Source of the DNA: Candidatus Omnitrophota bacterium
GTDB taxonomy: Bacteria > Omnitrophota > Omnitrophia > Omnitrophales > Aquincolibacteriaceae
Direction of reading: 5' to 3'
Length of the DNA: 62,167 nucleotides
Assembly: GCA_022711115.1 (NCBI GenBank)
Contig: JAKLFP010000008.1
Location: 70,617 to 132,783 of the forward strand
Every line of letters begins with the position of its first letter. Within the stretch, counting starts at the first letter, position 1. The notes under the pieces are model-generated. The model made no database searches, was not told where the DNA came from, and saw only the letters and a list, made by a program, of their open reading frames with translations. Shown piece by piece: positions 52,888 through 59,938 of this stretch. Both the position numbers and the translations under genes were made by a program.

Positions 52888-53997
52888 ATGCTTCTTGCTC
52901 CTCCAAAATCAAAAAATACGATCCAAGTCAACATCGCCGCGAAGAACGGGAAAAAGCTGTTGAGGTTTCTCGAGAAGAAAAAAGACTCAATCTCACCGCT
53001 TCTGATCGTGACGCATGATTATCCCGATCCTGATGCGATTGCGACTGCGGTAGCTCTTCAATATCTTGCGGAACGCCTCCATGGGATCAAATCGCGGATC
53101 ACCTATAAAGGGATCATCGGCAGGACGGAGAACCGTGCCATGGTGAATCTCCTCAAAATTCCGATCCATAAGATCCGTCCCTCTGATATCCGGCAATACG
53201 AGCATGCGGCGCTTATCGACACACAGCCGGAGTTCGAAAATAATCCTTACCCGCGTAATCGCAAAGTCACCATGGTGGTCGACCAACATCCTTATGTCAA
53301 AAAGCCTTTTGCGGAATTAGCCATTATCGATACGGAATGCGGGGCCACGAGCGTCATTCTGACACAGGCGCTGCTTTTGAGCGGGCTTGAAATTCCGAGG
53401 AGGATCGCCACAGCGCTTGCGTACGGCATTCTTTCGGATACACTCAATCTTTATCGTGCGCACCGGACGGATATTATTCAGACGTATCTGGATATCCTTC
53501 CGCTTTGTGATATGCGAACGCTTATTCGCATCCAGAATCCTCCGAAATCAAAAAAATTTTTCAGCACTTTAAATCGCGGACTCCAAGGCGCTAAGGCTTT
53601 TCGTGGCGTGATCGTTTCTCACCTGGGGGAAGTGGAACATCCCGACTTGGTGTCCGAAATCGCGGATTTTCTTGTGACCTATAAAGGCATGAATCGATCG
53701 CTTTGTACTGGCCGTTATAAAGATAAACTGCATGTTTCTTTGCGGAGCAATCGGCCGACCGATGATACTCCCGAGATTCTCCGTGATATTTTTGATGATC
53801 ACAAAGAAGCAGGCGGGCATGACATGGTCGCGGGAGGGAGTTTCCATGTGACCGGCAAGGACAAAAATGACAGTCGGTGGCAAGAAGCGGAAGCCATGTT
53901 GGTGGCACGGCTTTTGAGACGTTTGAGGTTGCCAGCGAAAGCGGATTTTTACGCCCCGTTTCACCAAGAAAAGATCAAAATCACCGCGGGAAGTTAA
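52888..53997 (+). CDS. DHH/DHHA1-family phosphoesterase (NrnA-like)
   Basis: Protein of 369 residues. THDYPDPDAIATA (motif I), ALIDTQPEF (motif II) and MVVDQHPY (DxH in place of DHH) form the Mn-binding site, and GGHDMVAGGS in the C-terminal domain matches the DHHA1 signature. Members degrade nanoRNA or cyclic dinucleotides; since cdaA is in the window, pApA or c-di-AMP turnover is a possibility. ATG 52888 is preferred over 52840 because AAGGAAG precedes it. Confidence 0.85.
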   Translation: MLLAPPKSKNTIQVNIAAKNGKKLLRFLEKKKDSISPLLIVTHDYPDPDAIATAVALQYLAERLHGIKSRITYKGIIGRTENRAMVNLLKIPIHKIRPSDIRQYEHAALIDTQPEFENNPYPRNRKVTMVVDQHPYVKKPFAELAIIDTECGATSVILTQALLLSGLEIPRRIATALAYGILSDTLNLYRAHRTDIIQTYLDILPLCDMRTLIRIQNPPKSKKFFSTLNRGLQGAKAFRGVIVSHLGEVEHPDLVSEIADFLVTYKGMNRSLCTGRYKDKLHVSLRSNRPTDDTPEILRDIFDDHKEAGGHDMVAGGSFHVTGKDKNDSRWQEAEAMLVARLLRRLRLPAKADFYAPFHQEKIKITAGS

Positions 53998-54048
53998 TCT
54001 GTCGCTGTTTCCTGTTGAAATTCCTTTTTTAATCATTTTGTTGAGGGC

Positions 54049-54054
54049 TATAAT
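54049..54054 (+). promoter_or_regulatory. -10 box for the lemA operon
   Basis: TATAAT in the 101-bp gap after the DHH gene. The place for a -35 is a run of T. A start near 54061 leaves a ~38-nt leader with GGGAGAGG ahead of the lemA ATG. Confidence 0.5.
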
Positions 54055-54098
54055 AACACATTGTTTTTACAACCTATTTAAAATCCGGGAGAGGTGTC

Positions 54099-54695
54099 AT
54101 GAAAAAAACGCTATGGGTTATTTTAGGGATTATCGTACTGGTCATTGCCGTGAGTGTTTCTGTTTTTGGCGGTGCCTATAACAAGTTGGTAACCAAAGAA
54201 GAAGCCGTGAACAGCGCTTGGGCGCAGGTGGAGAACGTTTATCAAAGGCGCGCGGACCTTGTCCCGAATCTCGTGGAAACGGTGAAAGGGTATGCCGCGC
54301 ACGAGAAAGAAACTCTTCAAAATGTTGTCAATGCACGTTCCAAGGTCGGGCAGATCACCGCTTCTCCTACGATTATCAACGATCCCGATCAGCTTGCTAA
54401 GTTTCAGGAAGCCCAGGTCCAACTCACTTCCGCTTTAAGCCGATTGCTTGTGGTCGTCGAGAAATATCCGGACCTCAAGGCCAGTCAGAATTTCCTTGCG
54501 CTCCAGACACAATTGGAAGGCACGGAAAACCGGATTACGGTCGAAAGACGGCGTTTCAATGAAGCAGCCCAGGATTTCAACGCTTTTCGCCGCACCTTTC
54601 CGAATGTGGTGGTGGCCAACGCTATGGGTTTTAAGAGCAAGGCCTATTTTCAGGCAGCTCAAGACGCCAGGACAGCGCCTCAGATCAAATTCTAA
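54099..54695 (+). CDS. lemA: LemA family protein
   Basis: Protein of 198 residues with one N-terminal helix (LWVILGIIVLVIAVSVSVFG) and a long helical bundle; YNKLVTKEEAVNSAWAQVEN, RRADLVPNLVETVKGYAAHE and FNAFRRTFPNVVVANAMGFK are family signatures. Function unclear; typically next to YgcG-type TPM proteins, as here (3-bp gap). Confidence 0.95.
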   Translation: MKKTLWVILGIIVLVIAVSVSVFGGAYNKLVTKEEAVNSAWAQVENVYQRRADLVPNLVETVKGYAAHEKETLQNVVNARSKVGQITASPTIINDPDQLAKFQEAQVQLTSALSRLLVVVEKYPDLKASQNFLALQTQLEGTENRITVERRRFNEAAQDFNAFRRTFPNVVVANAMGFKSKAYFQAAQDARTAPQIKF

Positions 54696-54698
54696 AGA

Positions 54699-55433
54699 AT
54701 GCGCGGTTTTTCGAAGGTTTTATCCAGCGGGCTTCTGTTTTTTCTCCTGTGTCTGCCTGTTCTTTTTGCCCTTGAAGTCCCAAAACGGGCAGACGGTTAT
54801 GTGACCGATCACGCCAGACTTTTATCACTTTCCGCGAAAGCCAATCTCGAAGCGCTCCTGAAATCTTTTGAAGACCAAACCAGCAATCAGGTTATTGTCG
54901 CGACCTTTCCGTCGCTTGAAGGGAATTCTCTGGAAGATTTTTCCATGAGACTTGCCGAAGCCTGGAAGGTCGGGCAAAAAGGAAAAGATAACGGGGTCAT
55001 TTTTCTTATCTTCAAAAATGACCGGAAAATCCGGATAGAGGTTGGGTATGGTCTGGAAGGTGTTCTGACGGATGCGACCTCCGGGCAAATCATCAACCAG
55101 GTGGTCGCGCCTTATTTCAGAAAAGAGGATTATCAGTCCGGTATTGTTGCCGGCGTGGATGCCATCATGAAAGCGACGCAAGGGGAATTTAAGGGGAGCG
55201 ATAAAAGAGATCATACAAACCTCAAGCTTCTCTTTTTATTTTTGACCTTTATTCTGACCCACTGGATTTTACGGTTACTTTCTTCAGGAACTGGCACAGG
55301 CGGACGGCGGTTTGGTGGGGGTACCGGTTTTTATACGGGTGGCTATTGGGGGGGTGGGGGATCGAGTGGCGGCGGAGGTTTCAGCGGGGGCGGTGGAAGT
55401 TTTGGCGGCGGCGGAGCGAGCGGAAGATGGTAA
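54699..55433 (+). CDS. TPM-domain protein with Gly-rich tail (YgcG family)
   Basis: Protein of 244 residues: signal peptide (LLFFLLCLPVLFALEVP), TPM domain (RADGYVTDHARLLSLSAKAN, GVIFLIFKNDRKIRIEVGYG, LEGVLTDATSGQIINQVVAP), a transmembrane helix near 175-192 and a Gly/Ser-rich tail that ends the protein. TPM domains are associated with photosystem repair in plants and with membrane quality control in bacteria. Its 3' end overlaps the next TPM gene. Confidence 0.92.
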   Translation: MRGFSKVLSSGLLFFLLCLPVLFALEVPKRADGYVTDHARLLSLSAKANLEALLKSFEDQTSNQVIVATFPSLEGNSLEDFSMRLAEAWKVGQKGKDNGVIFLIFKNDRKIRIEVGYGLEGVLTDATSGQIINQVVAPYFRKEDYQSGIVAGVDAIMKATQGEFKGSDKRDHTNLKLLFLFLTFILTHWILRLLSSGTGTGGRRFGGGTGFYTGGYWGGGGSSGGGGFSGGGGSFGGGGASGRW

Positions 55434-55882
55434 CTTTTAAGAAGTGGTTTCCTTATCCTGTTTTTTTCTTCTCGAAAAAGGAGAAAAAACAAATCCTGGA
55501 GGCGCTTCGTGAGGCAGAAAAAGATACTTCCGGCGAGATCCGTGTGCATCTCGAATACAAAGCCCGAGGGCCTGTGTTTGGCCACGCCAAGAAGGTTTTT
55601 CATAAAATAGGGATGACAAGAACGGCGCAGCGCAACGGTGTGCTGATTTTTCTGGCTACCAAGGATAAAAAATTCGCGGTGCTCGGGGATGTGGGGATCG
55701 ATGAGAAGGTCCCGCATGGTTTTTGGAACGATGTGGTTCAGATCTTGCAGGATCATTTCAAACAGGACAAATTCGCCGAAGGCATTTCGGAAGCGATCCT
55801 GCGCATTGGCATGAAACTCAAAGCATATTTTCCTTTTAAGAAAACTGATAAAAACGAACTTTCTGACGATATCTCTTACTAA
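55427..55882 (+). CDS. Second TPM-domain protein, soluble
   Basis: Protein of 151 residues from ATG 55427, which overlaps the stop of the previous gene. FSKKEKKQILEALREAEKDT, SGEIRVHLEYKAR, RNGVLIFLATKDKKFAVLGD and GIDEKVPHGFWNDVVQ are the short TPM form seen behind YgcG in other genomes. It has no signal peptide or helix, so it is likely a cytoplasmic partner of the LemA-YgcG pair. Confidence 0.87.
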   Translation: MVTFKKWFPYPVFFFSKKEKKQILEALREAEKDTSGEIRVHLEYKARGPVFGHAKKVFHKIGMTRTAQRNGVLIFLATKDKKFAVLGDVGIDEKVPHGFWNDVVQILQDHFKQDKFAEGISEAILRIGMKLKAYFPFKKTDKNELSDDISY

Positions 55883-55901
55883 GCAAGAGGCCCGTACTTT
55901 T

Positions 55902-56447
55902 ATGGATATTCATGAATCTTGGGAAAAGGCACTGAAATTCACCGAGGTCATTCGTCCGCGTATCCAACCCCTGCCGACCTTTGAAGCGACACCCATCCCG
56001 TATATTTTTCTGGCCGAATCGCAGGTCAATCATGGGGATACCGTGGTACGTCAAGGCAAGGTCATGCTGGATAAACCCTCCATCATCCTGCCGTCTTATC
56101 TGCCGCAATTCGAGGGGTTCGAATTTGAAAAGAATTTTGCGAACGCGGAGGATTATCTCACGACGTTTCTCCTTGTGCGCGGAATACGCTTTCCCTCCAT
56201 GAAATATGAGAATAAAATAACATCTCTGGATATTCGCGAAGAAAAATTGCCGAAGGCGATCGATTTCTTTTTGCATACGCTTCAGAAACAGGAAAATGTT
56301 TCTACCGGACTTGTCATCGGCCCGGAGGATTGCTGGCAATTCTCGATCCTGATATTGCTTTGCAGCCAAGTGGTGCGTTCCGCGGAAGGGGATATCCGGA
56401 AGATCTTTGAGCGTTTCAGGGAACAGGGTGGCGCGAATGCTTCATAA
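55902..56447 (+). CDS. Uncharacterised protein
   Basis: Protein of 181 residues with no domain I recognise. It has an alpha-beta pattern (FEATPIPYIFLAESQVNHGD, KVMLDKPSIILPSYLPQFEG, FEKNFANAEDYLTTFLLVRG) and ends in a helix. No signal peptide, cysteine motif or membrane segment except a hydrophobic stretch FSILILLCSQVV. It lies between the TPM gene and malQ on the same strand with short gaps. Confidence 0.6.
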   Translation: MDIHESWEKALKFTEVIRPRIQPLPTFEATPIPYIFLAESQVNHGDTVVRQGKVMLDKPSIILPSYLPQFEGFEFEKNFANAEDYLTTFLLVRGIRFPSMKYENKITSLDIREEKLPKAIDFFLHTLQKQENVSTGLVIGPEDCWQFSILILLCSQVVRSAEGDIRKIFERFREQGGANAS

Positions 56448-56468
56448 ACAGGGTCAAGGAAAGGATCT

Positions 56469-58307
56469 ATGCATACGGACTATAGTTCATTCTTGAAATC
56501 CGCTTGCGACAGGATATGGAAAAAGATCGGCGCGCACCGCCGCGCCGGCGTGACGACCCCGCTTTTTTCGATCTATTCCCAGCGGAGTGTGGGGATCGGA
56601 GAGGCGCCGGACTTAAAGCTCCTTATTGACTGGTGCCGTAAAACAGGACTTTCGATCATTCAATTGTTGCCGCTGAATGATGTGGGGTTTGATTTCCGTC
56701 CCTATGATGCCCAAAGCAGTATGGCCCTTGATCCCATGTATCTTTCGTTGACGGAACTCGCGGATTGTGACCCGAAGCTTTTTGAAAGTGACATCGCTGA
56801 TTTGCGTAAAAGATTCCCGGCCGGGAAAAACCGAGTGGATTACGGTATCAAAAAAGAGAAACTAAAAATTTTAGAGAAAATCTTCAGCCACACGACGACT
56901 GTCCGGAACGGAAAAAAAATCCGGAGTTATTTCAAGGCGAACAAGGCGTGGCTGGAGGATTACGCGGTTTTTAAGGCGTTGAAAGAGAATTTTCAGAATG
57001 CGGGATGGATGGATTGGCCGGAGGCATTCAAGCGCAAGGATGCCGCGGCGATTGCGAAATTTTCAAAAGACAACCAGGAAAAAATTCTTTTTAATAAATG
57101 GCTTCAGTGGCAGCTTTTTGAGCAATTCAGTGATGTTAAAAAATATGCGGCACAGAAAGGCGTCCTGTTGATGGGGGATATGCCTTTCTTGGTTTCTCGC
57201 GACAGCGCGGATGTGTGGTCGCAGCAACATTACTTCAAACTGGATCTTTCCTCCGGAGCGCCGCCCGACCTGTATTTTTCGCAAGGCCAGCGGTGGGGCA
57301 TGCCGCCGTATGATTGGGACCGGATTGCGGCGGACCATTATGCTTCTGTGCGACGGAAAATGGGTTATGCCGAAAACTTCTTTAACCTTTACCGGATCGA
57401 TCACTTTGTGGGAATGTTCCGGCTGTGGACGATCCTGCTTAACGAACCGGTCGAGCACGCCGGATCGCGCGGGCGTTTTGACCCTGAAGACGAATCTTTA
57501 TGGAAAGAGCACGGTAAAAAAATTCTGGACGTGATGCTGGATAGTGCCGACATGCTTCCGTGTGCCGAAGACCTGGGTGTGGTCCCGAAATGTTCTTACG
57601 AGATCCTTGAAGAATACAAAATTCCGGGCTCGGATGTCCAGCGGTGGGTCCGGCATTGGGGCAAGGATTATCACTTCAAGAGCGGTGATGCGTATCGCCC
57701 CAATTCCATGGCCATGCTCTCCACACACGATACCAGTCCTTTTTGCGCCTGGTGGGAATATGAGGCCGGGACCGTGGATGAATGGTTTTTCCGGAAAAAA
57801 TGCGGAGAATGCGGCGTCTCTTTTGATGCGGTCAAGGAAAAGCTTTTCGATCTGAGACATTCCCGCTATGGCAGGTTGCGGTGGCATGAAGAGGTTGAGA
57901 GCGTTGGCATGCTGCTGGCGATCCTCGGCAAGACACGGGATGAGGCGTGGCATTTAGTGGATGCCTACTTGAGTTCGTTTGGGGAACAAAAGCTTTATTG
58001 GCAGCATGTCGGTATGACCGGCCACCCCGAGAAAAAAGCCTCTCTGAAATTCATGAAAAAGGCAATCGGGAGTGCGCATCATACCGAGTCGGTTTTTAGT
58101 TTGCAGATACTTCAGGACCTTCTTTCATTGGCCGAATTTAAAGAACGGGATTCTTGGGATTACCGTATCAATGTCCCGGGATCGATGGGGGCGCAAAACT
58201 GGTCCTTGGTAGCGCCCTTTTCTCTGGAAGCCATGCAGGAACTTGTCATCAATAAGGCGATCCATGAGATCGTGGTTGATTCGAAACGGCATGTTTCAAC
58301 AAAATAA
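56469..58307 (+). CDS. malQ: 4-alpha-glucanotransferase (amylomaltase)
   Basis: GH77 enzyme of 612 residues acting on maltodextrins or glycogen. IYSQRSVGIGEAPDLKLLID, LLPLNDVGFDFRPYDAQSS, MGDMPFLVSRDSADVW, then the nucleophile Asp near residue 310 in YRIDHFVGMFRLW, the acid/base in EDLGVVP and STHDTSPFCAWW are all present. No glycogen synthase, phosphorylase or transporter is near. About 100 residues longer than the Thermus enzyme. Confidence 0.94.
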   Translation: MHTDYSSFLKSACDRIWKKIGAHRRAGVTTPLFSIYSQRSVGIGEAPDLKLLIDWCRKTGLSIIQLLPLNDVGFDFRPYDAQSSMALDPMYLSLTELADCDPKLFESDIADLRKRFPAGKNRVDYGIKKEKLKILEKIFSHTTTVRNGKKIRSYFKANKAWLEDYAVFKALKENFQNAGWMDWPEAFKRKDAAAIAKFSKDNQEKILFNKWLQWQLFEQFSDVKKYAAQKGVLLMGDMPFLVSRDSADVWSQQHYFKLDLSSGAPPDLYFSQGQRWGMPPYDWDRIAADHYASVRRKMGYAENFFNLYRIDHFVGMFRLWTILLNEPVEHAGSRGRFDPEDESLWKEHGKKILDVMLDSADMLPCAEDLGVVPKCSYEILEEYKIPGSDVQRWVRHWGKDYHFKSGDAYRPNSMAMLSTHDTSPFCAWWEYEAGTVDEWFFRKKCGECGVSFDAVKEKLFDLRHSRYGRLRWHEEVESVGMLLAILGKTRDEAWHLVDAYLSSFGEQKLYWQHVGMTGHPEKKASLKFMKKAIGSAHHTESVFSLQILQDLLSLAEFKERDSWDYRINVPGSMGAQNWSLVAPFSLEAMQELVINKAIHEIVVDSKRHVSTK

Positions 58308-58316
58308 AAAGGGTTT

Positions 58317-59060
58317 ATGATGAAAATCAATTTTCGTTCCATAATAGTGGGTGTCATATTTTTGGCCATTCTGGTGGGAGGAATCTTTTTCCTTAAAATG
58401 AAGAAAGCGCAAAAGCCGGTGGAGGTATCCCGCGGGATTCCGCTTCCGGCCGGTGCGATGATCTATCGCGCGCCGGAAAAGGCGCGCGGCCCCAGCAATG
58501 CGCCCGTGAAGCTGCTGGAATACAGCGATTTTGAATGTCCGGCTTGCCGTGGTGTCCAGGATGTTGTGAACGAGCTGTTTAAAAAATATCCTGGCAAAAT
58601 TCAGCTGACCTTTAAGCATTATCCTCTTCAAAATCACAGATGGTCGATGTACGCACATCAGGCCGCTGAATGCATGAGCGTGCAGGGAAAATTCTGGGCC
58701 TATCATGACAAACTCTATACCAAACAACAGGAATGGGCGGTGTCCTTGACTCCGCCCGTGGAAACATTCATAAAGTATGCACAGGAAATCGGTGCGGACA
58801 TGGACCGTCTGGGGGCATGCCTCAGCGATGTTGCGGTTACCCGCGAGATTTATGCCGAAAAAGAACAAGGTACCGCGGTACAAGTAAGCGCGACGCCGAC
58901 ATTTTTCCTGGGGAAAGAAAGGTTTGTCGGTCCCAAGGAAATGAAGGAACGGGCGGAAAATGCGGTCAGGGCTGTTTTAGGATTGCCGCCCATTTCTGTC
59001 CCTGTAAACCAAAAACCGGCTGAATCTCAGGCCGCGAATGCCGCTAAAACAGGGATCTAA
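58317..59060 (+). CDS. DsbA-like thioredoxin-fold protein, membrane-anchored
   Basis: Protein of 247 residues with an N-terminal helix (SIIVGVIFLAILVGGIFFL). The active site is CPAC in YSDFECPACRGVQDVV (CxxC) and the cis-proline loop is SATPTFFLG; both agree with DsbA/DsbG-like thiol oxidoreductases with an inserted helical domain. It pairs with the MauE/DoxX gene that follows, a combination seen in periplasmic disulfide formation and in methylamine dehydrogenase maturation. The tail is Ala/Asn-rich. Confidence 0.87.
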   Translation: MMKINFRSIIVGVIFLAILVGGIFFLKMKKAQKPVEVSRGIPLPAGAMIYRAPEKARGPSNAPVKLLEYSDFECPACRGVQDVVNELFKKYPGKIQLTFKHYPLQNHRWSMYAHQAAECMSVQGKFWAYHDKLYTKQQEWAVSLTPPVETFIKYAQEIGADMDRLGACLSDVAVTREIYAEKEQGTAVQVSATPTFFLGKERFVGPKEMKERAENAVRAVLGLPPISVPVNQKPAESQAANAAKTGI

Positions 59061-59064
59061 TATC

Positions 59065-59529
59065 ATGAAGTTGCCTGGCTATTCAATCTATTTTCTCGGA
59101 CGGATCTTTATTGGTCTTGTTTTTGCATATTCCGGTTATACAAAACTCATGGAACCGGTCGAGAATTTTCGTGGCGTGATGGCCTCTTATGAGATCATTC
59201 CTTATGCGGTCATCCCGATCCTTGCCCCTGTCATTCCCTGGATCGAGTTTGTTTTTGGTGCCTTCATGATCCTTGGCTTTCAATCCCGTGCTAGCGCCTT
59301 TGTTTTGGCTTCTATGTCCTTCAGTTTTGTGGTTCTGATCCTTATAACACGCATTGTGACAGGGGCTCTCCCAGCAGATTGCGGCTGTTTTGGTGAGGGA
59401 AGCATCATCCATCTGACGCCTATGCAGGTCCTGTTTTTAGACATCTTTAATACAGTGATGGGTATTCGCCTTGCTCTCTATAGAAATCACTTATTTAGCG
59501 TGGATTTCATTTTGAATAAGAAAGATTAA
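59065..59529 (+). CDS. MauE/DoxX family membrane protein
   Basis: Protein of 154 residues with four transmembrane helices; GRIFIGLVFAYSGYTKLMEP, PWIEFVFGAFMILGF and ADCGCFGEGS (two cysteines, CGC) match the MauE-DoxX family, in which paired cysteines are oxidised with quinone. ATG 59065 is used; the frame upstream overlaps the DsbA-like gene. It is a plausible electron acceptor for the neighbouring DsbA-like protein. Confidence 0.85.
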   Translation: MKLPGYSIYFLGRIFIGLVFAYSGYTKLMEPVENFRGVMASYEIIPYAVIPILAPVIPWIEFVFGAFMILGFQSRASAFVLASMSFSFVVLILITRIVTGALPADCGCFGEGSIIHLTPMQVLFLDIFNTVMGIRLALYRNHLFSVDFILNKKD

Positions 59530-59938
59530 AAAAGATTAAATTTAGATATAAATAGCCATAAAAGATATTATCCCGCCTCGTTTGTTTCAAAAATAACTAA
59601 ATAAAATATCAAAGAATAAATTTGTCATAAATGCTATAAAATACTATATTTATTAATTAGTAAGCACCTTGCAAAAGTATTTCTAACCTGTTATTAATTA
59701 CAATATCATTATGAAATATCTAAGGACCAATCACTCGAAAAAGGAATGTCAATGAGGCGAATGAAAAACGAAATCACATCGAGTCAATGGACCCACAACC
59801 ATGATATCTTTTCCGATTCCACTATCTCCTTTTTCAGCAATATTCCCATACAATTCTGCGTTGCTAGCTGGACGCCGCAACAGGAAACCAAAGTTTGCTT
59901 TTCAATTTCCAAATTTCTCAAAAGGAGAACCAAAGGCC
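59530..59938 (+). promoter_or_regulatory. AT-rich intergenic region with promoter for the large secreted protein
   Basis: TTGTCA (59622-59627), exactly 17 bp and TATATT (59645-59650) form a strong promoter, followed by a ~290-nt leader before the ATG at 59939. The first 170 bp are strikingly AT-rich. A 71-codon ORF (59746-59961) with AAGGA before an ATG lies in the leader and overlaps the next gene; its product has no recognisable features. I see no RNA gene. Confidence 0.6.
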
